The notes below the pieces were generated by a model. The model saw nothing but the letters and a program-made list of their open reading frames with translations, did not search any database and was not told the DNA's origin. From MGNI01 sp964353875 (GTDB taxonomy: Bacteria; Chloroflexota; Anaerolineae; Anaerolineales; E44-bin32), in NCBI GenBank assembly GCA_964353875.1, contig CAYGXU010000101.1, positions 1 through 11,962 of the forward strand: DNA of 11,962 nucleotides. Direction: 5' to 3'. Position 1 is the first letter of the stretch. Each line of letters begins with the position of its first letter. A program made the position numbers and the translations under genes. This document shows positions 6,424-11,962 of this stretch, piece by piece.

Positions 6424-8048
6424 ACGGAAGCAGTCCTGTCCCAGTCAATAGGGATCCCTAAAAGCGCATCAATAGTGGGAGCATAACGATCTATGGAATT
6501 CAAGATGACATTCTCGATCGAATGGTTTTGAACATCTTTCCAGAAGTAAACCAGATGCCAGGGAAATCGAAAGGGATATTCAAAGAAGAATCGGTAGGCA
6601 TAAGTCCAAGCCAAATCTATTTTCTCTTGAGAAATCCGCCTTCCCATAGGTTCCCGGAGCAATTGATCTACAGTCGTTAAATATTCCGACATCGTTTCTG
6701 GATCAAAAGTAAAATCCTTATTGCGATAATGGGTCATACCACTTACAACCACAGGGATCCCACTCAAGGCCATCTCCAACCCCACCGTGGTTGTGTAAAC
6801 CAATCCGATGTGTGCCAACTCAATCAAATCATACGTGTTGATCTTCGAATCCGGAGGGACGACAAAAACATGGGGCGGTATCTCGACGACAGCTTGCTGA
6901 ATGATCTCGACCGATGGGTGCCCGGCTCCTAACATCTCACCCGGATGGACGCGTACAACAATTTGAACATCGGATCGTTTGGCGAAGTGTTGTATAGTTT
7001 TTGCCAGCCAGTCCGCCATACCCGAAGTAAAGATCTGACGCCCAAGCGCCAAGCTATCGCCAACGACATTGGTGCAAAGCAAAGCAATAGGTTTTTCAGG
7101 ATCCAAGTCTAATTCCCGTAAAACTGCCAAAGCACCTTCGCTTTTTCCTGCCTGCCATTGACGAGCAAAATTAGCCCATACCCTCCCCCCTCTTCGAGCC
7201 TGGTAGAGCGTCTTTATCTCTTCCAATTGCTTCTCTGACAAAGGCCAGTCTTTTTTCGACTTCCACAGATCCGAAGTGTCCAATCGCATGACCTCATCGT
7301 CCTGCGCCAGCCAAATCCGCTCATTTTGCTCACCAAATTCCAATGTTACTGTAGGGACTTCGAGGTAACGCGCTACGCGATAAAATGCTCCGAATTCTAG
7401 TATGCTTCCATTCGGGATGATGACCACATCATATTGATTGCCCGGCAACAACTGAAGGGCTGCGTTAGCGGCGACGCGATTCCGATGTTGCCTTAATAGA
7501 AAGAGAGCATGATCCGACCCGGTTTCTTCAATACTGATGCTCTCCCGCTGCAAAGTGTATTGGACATCGACTCGACTCTGTTCATCAATTACGCGACTCA
7601 ATTCTTCCGATAGGTTCCAGTCGGAATAGGTGCTGAGATCGCGAAGCCTGATAAGCCCGTTGAGTGGAGCTAAAACCCGCTGGAGATAATACCTATGGCG
7701 TCGTAAATCAAAAAGATCCGCTGGCTCCCACCATGTACGATAGGGGACATAAACCAGGTCAACCTCATGACCCAATCCACTCAAGAGCAAACCCAGAGCA
7801 ACTCCGTATTCCAACCACCATCGAAGGGAGGCAAGGACCAGCACACGCTTCTTTCGATAGGGAGCCTGTCCCTCCCTGACCTGTGATACCGCCTCAACCC
7901 AATCTGGTAGTACTGCTGCCAGTTGATCCAGACGATAACCACAAGGCAACTCACCAGGGACCGGTCGAAGAATTTGGGCAAGTTCTGCCGTGAAGGGTAC
8001 TCGACTCAAGAGTCGTTTTAGACCTCTTGAGGCATTTTGTTCACTCAA
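6420..8048 (-). CDS. Capsule polysaccharide biosynthesis protein (KpsS/KpsC-like, GT-B fold)
   Basis: This 542-residue protein resembles the Capsule_synth family, whose KpsC/KpsS members build a Kdo linker on lipid for ABC-exported capsules. The N-terminal half has a Rossmann-like start, KKRVLVLASLRWWLEYG (66-82). The C-terminal half carries the family signatures: VVRVHPGE (364-371), TYDLIELAHIGLVYTTTVGL (405-424) and EMALSGIPVVVSGMTHYRNK (425-444), which form the nucleotide-sugar site. No membrane segment or signal peptide is seen. The start is taken as TTG 8048: it overlaps the Wzt stop as TTGA (8045-8048) and has GGGGAGG 7 bp upstream. An ATG at 8114 would add 22 unconvincing residues within the wzt coding region. 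The ATGA overlap with the methyltransferase couples the next gene. It may prime or extend the glycan exported by the adjacent transporter. The exact donor is unknown, and similarity to KpsS is at family level only. Confidence 0.8.
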   Translation of the reverse strand: MSEQNASRGLKRLLSRVPFTAELAQILRPVPGELPCGYRLDQLAAVLPDWVEAVSQVREGQAPYRKKRVLVLASLRWWLEYGVALGLLLSGLGHEVDLVYVPYRTWWEPADLFDLRRHRYYLQRVLAPLNGLIRLRDLSTYSDWNLSEELSRVIDEQSRVDVQYTLQRESISIEETGSDHALFLLRQHRNRVAANAALQLLPGNQYDVVIIPNGSILEFGAFYRVARYLEVPTVTLEFGEQNERIWLAQDDEVMRLDTSDLWKSKKDWPLSEKQLEEIKTLYQARRGGRVWANFARQWQAGKSEGALAVLRELDLDPEKPIALLCTNVVGDSLALGRQIFTSGMADWLAKTIQHFAKRSDVQIVVRVHPGEMLGAGHPSVEIIQQAVVEIPPHVFVVPPDSKINTYDLIELAHIGLVYTTTVGLEMALSGIPVVVSGMTHYRNKDFTFDPETMSEYLTTVDQLLREPMGRRISQEKIDLAWTYAYRFFFEYPFRFPWHLVYFWKDVQNHSIENVILNSIDRYAPTIDALLGIPIDWDRTASV

Positions 8049-9346
8049 TTTACAGCCTCCCCAATCTCCCAGACTAATGCTGGCCGTAACGGGCCGCGAC
8101 GCTGTTCCGCCCAATGGCTCCCTGGCGCTCCCGTCCCATCTACAGTGAATGTCAGGGCATGCTCGTCCGTGAAGTACGAGCGAATGCGAAATGAACTGGC
8201 ATTCACCCCGAGGATAAAACGCCCCTCATTGAGCAAATTGGCCGGGATACGACACCGACTAAGATGACAACCCGCCTTGCGTATAGTGTAGTGTTCATAA
8301 ACGTCGGGATTATCCGTATCGAAAGAAGTAAATACGGGCTCTCCTTGGCTCGTGGAAAGATAAATGCCTGTCCTCAGGCCAGTGATGTCTTCTATGAGTT
8401 CGTATTCAAATTCCACAATAAATGGTTGAGCGGATAGAACCTGGTGTGTGACTCTTCCCTCTTGATCCAAAACGCGTAATGCTTTTGGAAAAAATGGGCT
8501 TGTTTCCTTACGTAACTCATCATCTACCCAGCACCTTTCCCCTGCCTGGGTCATATGAGCGGTCATATAGAAATCGATCGCTTCAGAAGTAGGAGCGAAG
8601 CATACGATTCGCCCTTGATCAAGGACAATCGTATCCTGTGTGAGACGTGCAATCGCTGACATATTATGACTGACAAATAAAATCGTCCGTCCCTCATGGG
8701 CCACTTCACTCATCTTTCCCAGGCACTTGCGTTGAAATTCCGCGTCGCCGACTGCCAGAACCTCATCGACAACAAGGATCTCTGGCTCGAGGTGGGCAGC
8801 AACAGCAAATGCCAAACGTAGATACATCCCACTCGAATAGCGCTTAACCGGTGTGTCAATAAATGGCTCCACCTCAGCAAAGGCCACGATCTCATCAAAT
8901 TTGCGGTCGATCTCCTTTCGCTTCATCCCCAAGATCGCTCCATTGAGGTAGATATTCTCTCGTCCAGTCAACTCAGGATGAAAACCAGTGCCCACTTCCA
9001 ACAAAGAACCAACTCGTCCATGGATCTCCGCCACTCCTTCCGTGGGTTCCGTGACCCTCGAAAGCAATTTCAATAAAGTGCTTTTACCCGCTCCATTCCG
9101 ACCGATGATACCAAGGACTTGCCCGCGATGTAATTCGAAGGAGGTATTTCGCAGCGCCCAGATCATCTCGGGTTCATTCTTGCTCGGTTGGCGTAAATCG
9201 CCTCCCCTGATTCGGCGCATAGGAAAAGCTGCCGCCTCTACGATCACATCCCGCAGTGTGCGATAGTTGGCAATATATTGCCCTATTCGATATCGCTTCC
9301 CGAGATTCTCAGCTCGGATGGCAATTCCATTCATCTGCATTCCCAT
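8045..9346 (-). CDS. wzt: O-antigen/capsule ABC exporter ATPase with C-terminal glycan-binding domain (Wzt type)
   Basis: This 433-residue protein powers export of a lipid-linked polysaccharide across the inner membrane with the Wzm-like permease encoded just upstream. The N-terminal ATPase has Walker A GRNGAGKST (82-90), an extended YSSGM signature region (170-174), Walker B EILVVDE (189-195) and the switch histidine His227 in SHN. The LEVGTGFHPELTGRENIYLN block (116-135) is characteristic of the polysaccharide/teichoic-acid exporter branch. Residues about 270-433 form a beta-rich extension like the Wzt carbohydrate-binding domain, which in E. coli O8/O9a recognises the capped chain end. Three in-frame ATGs lie at the start (9346, 9340, 9334); the first is used, with weak evidence. 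The gap to the permease gene is 24 bp and the stop overlaps the next start as TTGA. The substrate is inferred to be the glycan made by the neighbouring enzymes. Confidence 0.93.
   Translation of the reverse strand: MGMQMNGIAIRAENLGKRYRIGQYIANYRTLRDVIVEAAAFPMRRIRGGDLRQPSKNEPEMIWALRNTSFELHRGQVLGIIGRNGAGKSTLLKLLSRVTEPTEGVAEIHGRVGSLLEVGTGFHPELTGRENIYLNGAILGMKRKEIDRKFDEIVAFAEVEPFIDTPVKRYSSGMYLRLAFAVAAHLEPEILVVDEVLAVGDAEFQRKCLGKMSEVAHEGRTILFVSHNMSAIARLTQDTIVLDQGRIVCFAPTSEAIDFYMTAHMTQAGERCWVDDELRKETSPFFPKALRVLDQEGRVTHQVLSAQPFIVEFEYELIEDITGLRTGIYLSTSQGEPVFTSFDTDNPDVYEHYTIRKAGCHLSRCRIPANLLNEGRFILGVNASSFRIRSYFTDEHALTFTVDGTGAPGSHWAEQRRGPLRPALVWEIGEAVN
8056..8062 (-). promoter_or_regulatory. Shine-Dalgarno GGGGAGG deciding a TTG start
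   Basis: GGGGAGG lies 7 bp upstream of TTG 8048, inside the end of wzt. With the TTGA stop/start overlap it is the main evidence that the capsule-synthesis protein begins at 8048 and not at the upstream ATG 8114. Confidence 0.75.
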
Positions 9347-9370
9347 TCCATCTCAGTTTCCACCTCTCAC

Positions 9371-10207
9371 TTAGACGACATCCGCAAAAGTCCGTTCCAT
9401 CCGCCTGAAATAAAAAACGCCACTGATGAGCAAGAGAAAAGAAACCCCAATCGAAGCCAACAATGAAATCATCTCCGGCTCACCCACGCCGAGGATCGCC
9501 CAACGAAAGCCCTGAACAACCCCCGCCATCGGATTGAGACCATAAAAGGGGCGAATGGCCTCCGGAACGATATTGGAGGAATATACAACCGGAGAAAGGA
9601 AAAACCAAACCTGAAGTAAGAAGGGGATGATATAACCAATATCACGGTAACTCACATTCAATCCCGCCAACCATATCCCTACGCCCATTGCTGTGATCAC
9701 AGCTAGGATTAAAAAGAGAGGCAGTGTCCAAATCGCAGTTGTAAGGGGTATCCCATAGAAAATCATCATCCCGATCAGGACCAGAAAAGCCAGGGAGAAA
9801 TCTACCAAAGCAGCGATCACAGGAGCGATGGGAATAGCCAATCGCGGGAAGTAGACTTTGGTGATTAAGTTGCTGCTCGCGACTAGACTCGTCCCGGCCT
9901 TACTAACTCCACTCTGGAAGAGCTGCCAGGGAAGGATACCAGCAAAATAGAAAATAGGCTGCGGGAGTTCGTCCGTTGGGATCCCTGCCCATCGCCCAAA
10001 GAACAGGCTAAAAATCACCATCGTCAAGAAGGGCTGCAGGATCGCCCAAGCAGCTCCAAGCACACTTTGTTTATAGCGGACTTTGATATCCCGCCAAATG
10101 AGGAAATAAAGCAATTCACGATAGAGCCAAAGCTCACGAATATTTACCCCCATCCACCCACGGGAGGGACGGACCACTGTCAGGAGAGTCGTCTCGCTAT
10201 CCGTCAT
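9371..10207 (-). CDS. wzm: ABC-2 type polysaccharide export permease (Wzm/TagG family)
   Basis: This 278-residue inner-membrane protein forms the channel of the polysaccharide ABC exporter. An amphipathic N-terminus with RELLYFLIWRDIKVRYKQSV (30-49), the family's interface helix motif, is followed by about six membrane segments at roughly 47-70, 83-107, 127-151, 158-182, 191-210 and 249-267. FAGILPWQLF (88-97), NLITKVYFPR (113-122), VSYRDIGYIIPFLLQVWFFL (185-204) and SPVVYS (205-210) are typical of ABC2_membrane exporters for O-antigen, capsule and teichoic acid. No signal peptide is present, as expected. The ATG at 10207 follows the reductase stop by 5 bp, with G-rich sequence just upstream. 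Direct adjacency to the Wzt-like ATPase gene (24 bp) makes the pairing secure. The transported polymer is not revealed by this protein. Confidence 0.93.
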   Translation of the reverse strand: MTDSETTLLTVVRPSRGWMGVNIRELWLYRELLYFLIWRDIKVRYKQSVLGAAWAILQPFLTMVIFSLFFGRWAGIPTDELPQPIFYFAGILPWQLFQSGVSKAGTSLVASSNLITKVYFPRLAIPIAPVIAALVDFSLAFLVLIGMMIFYGIPLTTAIWTLPLFLILAVITAMGVGIWLAGLNVSYRDIGYIIPFLLQVWFFLSPVVYSSNIVPEAIRPFYGLNPMAGVVQGFRWAILGVGEPEMISLLASIGVSFLLLISGVFYFRRMERTFADVV

Positions 10208-10212
10208 CTTTT

Positions 10213-11208
10213 TTACCCCGATTGGAGAACGCCTTCCCTTGCCATAATCACCTCACGATTGTGCTGATACCATTCCACCGTTCTCTTCAGACCCACTTGG
10301 AAAGGTGTTTGAGCGCGAAAACCGAAAATTTCCTCCGCCCTCGAAGTATCCAACCTCCGCCTGGGTTGTCCATTCGGCTTGCTTGTGTCCCAGATTAAAT
10401 TTCCTTCAAAACCCGTTAAGGTGGCAATCAGTCCCACCAAATCACGTATACGGATCTCATGCCCCGAACCCAGGTTAACCGGATCGCTTGAATCTAACTT
10501 CTCTGTCGCTAGAAGGATCCCTTCAGCAGCATCTTCGGCATAGAGAAATTCCCGCGTGGGGGAGCCATCGCCCCAAACAATGATATCCTCCTCACCTTGG
10601 ATTTTCGCTTCAACACATTTACGAATAAGAGCAGGTATGACATGCGATGTCTCCAGGTTAAAATTATCTCTGGGGCCATATAGATTAACGGGGATGAGAA
10701 AAATCGATGAGAAGCCGTATTGTTGGCGATAGGCCTGTGACTGGACCAGCATCATTTTCTTCGCCAGGCCATAAGGCGCATTGGTCTCCTCAGGATAGCC
10801 AATCCAGAAATCGTGTTCATGAAAGGGGACAGGGGTGAACTTCGGATACGCGCATACTGTCCCGAGAGCAACGAACTTTTCCACCCCCCTCTTCCAGGAC
10901 TCATGGATTAATTGTGCGCCCATCATCAAATTATCATAGAAAAATTCTGCCGGGCGAGAACGATTGGCGCCGATCCCCCCCACATTGGCAGCCAAGTGAA
11001 TCACGATGTCCGGGTCCGCATTATTGAACATCCGATGAATGTCATCTACTTGGACTAGGTTGTATTCTTCGATCAAGGGAACGAAGATCTCTTTTACACC
11101 CCGAGTCCTCAACTTATCGATAACATAGGAACCAAGGAAACCCGCCCCTCCGGTTACACATACCCGCTTGTTCTGCCAAAAACCATCCTGCCCATTTATA
11201 TTATTCAT
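10213..11208 (-). CDS. fcl: GDP-L-fucose synthase-like epimerase/reductase (Fcl/WcaG)
   Basis: In this family the enzyme turns GDP-4-keto-6-deoxy-mannose into GDP-L-fucose by 3,5-epimerisation and NADPH reduction. The 331-residue protein has TGGAGFLG (19-26), HLAANVGGIGAN (71-82), LGTVCAYPK (115-123), NAPYGLAKKM (143-152), ETSHVIPALIRK (186-197) and WGDGSPTREFLYAEDAAE (212-229). Thr117, Cys119, Tyr146, Lys150 and His189 match E. coli residues Ser107, Cys109, Tyr136, Lys140 and His179 at a constant offset of 10. Threonine replaces the usual serine, a conservative change. The ATG at 11208 has CAGGA 6 bp upstream. No gmd partner (GDP-mannose 4,6-dehydratase) is present, so it must lie elsewhere or the substrate differs. 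A broken epimerase gene lies immediately upstream. The next gene is the permease, 5 bp away. A related reductase making GDP-colitose or another deoxy sugar is possible. Confidence 0.86.
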   Translation of the reverse strand: MNNINGQDGFWQNKRVCVTGGAGFLGSYVIDKLRTRGVKEIFVPLIEEYNLVQVDDIHRMFNNADPDIVIHLAANVGGIGANRSRPAEFFYDNLMMGAQLIHESWKRGVEKFVALGTVCAYPKFTPVPFHEHDFWIGYPEETNAPYGLAKKMMLVQSQAYRQQYGFSSIFLIPVNLYGPRDNFNLETSHVIPALIRKCVEAKIQGEEDIIVWGDGSPTREFLYAEDAAEGILLATEKLDSSDPVNLGSGHEIRIRDLVGLIATLTGFEGNLIWDTSKPNGQPRRRLDTSRAEEIFGFRAQTPFQVGLKRTVEWYQHNREVIMAREGVLQSG

Positions 11209-11236
11209 CTTAATTCCTGCCTTTCATCCCTATTGA

Positions 11237-11477
11237 TTATTGGACAGCCAATGGTGCATTTCGATATTGCTCCGAGCAGGGATCCACAATGATTCCCGAA
11301 CGCAGAAGTTGCAGGATTTCCGTGATCAACAAAATAGCCTAGCAGTGAGTCGCCGCCCACAAGCAGGTTGTCCGCCACGGTCACGAAATAACCGCGTCTT
11401 AAGCGTACCCCAGTCAATGGGGAACCAATATAGCCCGCGCCTCCTGTGATCAAGACATGTCGATCAATTTCAAACAT
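11237..11477 (-). pseudogene. NAD-dependent epimerase (SDR) remnant with the middle deleted and a frame change
   Basis: The first part, from ATG 11477, encodes a good SDR N-terminus: VLITGGAGYIGS (NAD-binding GxxGxxG), then VTVADNL and GGDSLLGYF. Past about 11330 this frame turns into low-quality sequence ending at TGA 11205. In the neighbouring frame, from about 11335 to a TAA at 11237, the sequence reads ITEILQLLRSGIIVDPCSEQ then YRNAPLAVQ. This resembles the C-terminal tail of extended SDR epimerases (an amphipathic helix, then D-P-x-x-x-x-Y-R-N). Only about 40 N-terminal and 30 C-terminal residues of an expected 310-330 remain, joined out of frame near 11325-11338. I infer an internal deletion of roughly 700 bp. 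The original sugar substrate is unknown. Read through, the first frame ends in ATGA with the fcl start, so the remnant might still be translated as a 91-residue peptide. An assembly collapse is the main alternative. Confidence 0.7.
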
Positions 11478-11495
11478 CGGTGACAATTCTCTTCC

Positions 11496-11962
11496 CTATA
11501 GCTCAAGTAAAGAGAGTTCACGTCCATTAACCAGAATCACTACCACTCCCTTACCATTTTCCTCTGACAAAGACATCCCTTGTTCTAAACTAGTTAGACG
11601 ACAAACATCAGCGATGTCGCCATCTCCTTCGATTTTTACTTGCTTATAGCCCCGCTCCTTCGCAAGCCTGAGCAATTGACGGGCTTGATCGCGTGTCTGG
11701 CGATAAAGCTGCATCGAGTTTTCGATATAAGCAACGGTCAGACGCGCCCGTAAAGCGATCCCTGAAGGTGTGATGATGTAACGCAACTTACGGCGCTCAG
11801 CGCGCTTAACCTTCACATACCCCTTCTCAATGAGCCGCTTGAGATGCCAATTCACCGTGCCTACAGCCACACCAAGCCTTGCTGCCATACTGGCTTGGGT
11901 CGTGTCGGGATCATTTTCGATTGCTTCGAGTAGATGCAACTCACGATCGGTTTCTGGAGAAG
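11496..11962 (-). CDS. MarR/EPS-type winged-helix transcriptional regulator, partial at the right edge
   Basis: The frame is open to the right edge (SPETDRELHLLEAIENDPDT is the first readable part), so the true start is probably outside. A TTG at 11939 is the first usable in-window start and is only nominal. Counting from that TTG, residues about 13-37 form a helix-turn-helix (TQASMAARLGVAVGTVNWHL), 42-57 a basic wing (VKVKRAERRKLRYIITPSG) and 60-95 a long dimerisation-type helix. This matches the EPS-associated MarR-family regulators that sit at the head of exopolysaccharide operons. Residues 96-147 are an extra domain, with KIEGDGDIADV and LTSLEQGMSL, that I cannot assign. It lies 18 bp upstream of the epimerase remnant on the same strand. 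It likely controls or is co-transcribed with the locus; operator sites would be outside the window. Autoregulation is a guess. Confidence 0.8.
   Translation of the reverse strand, partial: SPETDRELHLLEAIENDPDTTQASMAARLGVAVGTVNWHLKRLIEKGYVKVKRAERRKLRYIITPSGIALRARLTVAYIENSMQLYRQTRDQARQLLRLAKERGYKQVKIEGDGDIADVCRLTSLEQGMSLSEENGKGVVVILVNGRELSLLEL

Noticed and set aside
8049..8114. N-terminal extension of the capsule-synthesis protein from ATG 8114
   Set aside because: It would lie wholly within the wzt coding region; the TTG at 8048 has a strong Shine-Dalgarno and a TTGA overlap, and the 22 extra residues look like out-of-frame wzt.
1..11962. CRISPR arrays, tRNA or rRNA genes, and insertion sequences
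   Set aside because: No regularly spaced direct repeats, no cloverleaf-like sequences and no transposase motifs or terminal inverted repeats were seen on either strand.

Overview
The window is a compact, one-directional polysaccharide locus. Every supported gene lies on the minus strand, so transcription runs from the right edge (11962) to the left edge (1). Coding density is close to complete and most junctions are 0-30 bp gaps or short stop/start overlaps, which suggests one long operon that continues past both edges. The base composition (near 50% GC), the ABC-transporter export genes and the EPS-type winged-helix regulator fit an environmental bacterium. I would guess Chloroflexota/Anaerolineae from the look of the proteins, but that is an inference that nothing in the window proves. 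No tRNA, rRNA, CRISPR array, insertion sequence or clear terminator was seen.

Layout in transcription order. (1) 11962-11496: a MarR/EPS-type winged-helix regulator, cut by the right edge. (2) 11477-11237: a broken SDR epimerase gene that keeps its NAD-binding N-terminus and its extreme C-terminus but has lost the middle. (3) 11208-10213: a GDP-L-fucose-synthase-like reductase/epimerase. (4) 10207-8045: the Wzm-like permease and Wzt-like ATPase of an O-antigen/capsule ABC exporter; the ATPase has an extra C-terminal domain expected to recognise the glycan. (5) 8048-6420: a capsule-synthesis (KpsS/KpsC-like) protein. (6) 6423-5497: a SAM-dependent methyltransferase. (7) 5496-2494: a PseB-type UDP-GlcNAc 4,6-dehydratase/5-epimerase, an RmlD-like reductase and a NeuB-family PEP-condensing synthase. 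(8) 2494-1388: a GT4 glycosyltransferase. (9) 1391-612: an SpsF-type cytidylyltransferase. (10) 562-1: the N-terminal 187 residues of a GT-A-type glycosyltransferase, cut by the left edge.

Read together, the locus makes nucleotide sugars (a GDP-fucose-type sugar and a CMP-activated, nonulosonate-like sugar), assembles a glycan with several glycosyltransferases, may modify it with a methyl group, and exports it through an ABC transporter. The most interesting point is the sugar pathway. A PseB-like dehydratase sits with a 4-keto reductase instead of the PseC aminotransferase, PseH acetyltransferase and PseG hydrolase usually needed for pseudaminic acid, yet a NeuB-type synthase and a CMP-transferase follow. 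This could make a 9-deoxy nonulosonic acid with a 7-hydroxyl instead of a 7-amino group. That product is a hypothesis. Several start codons were reassigned from the raw longest frames because stop/start overlaps and Shine-Dalgarno sequences point to non-AUG starts (8048 TTG, 4489 GTG, 2494 GTG).
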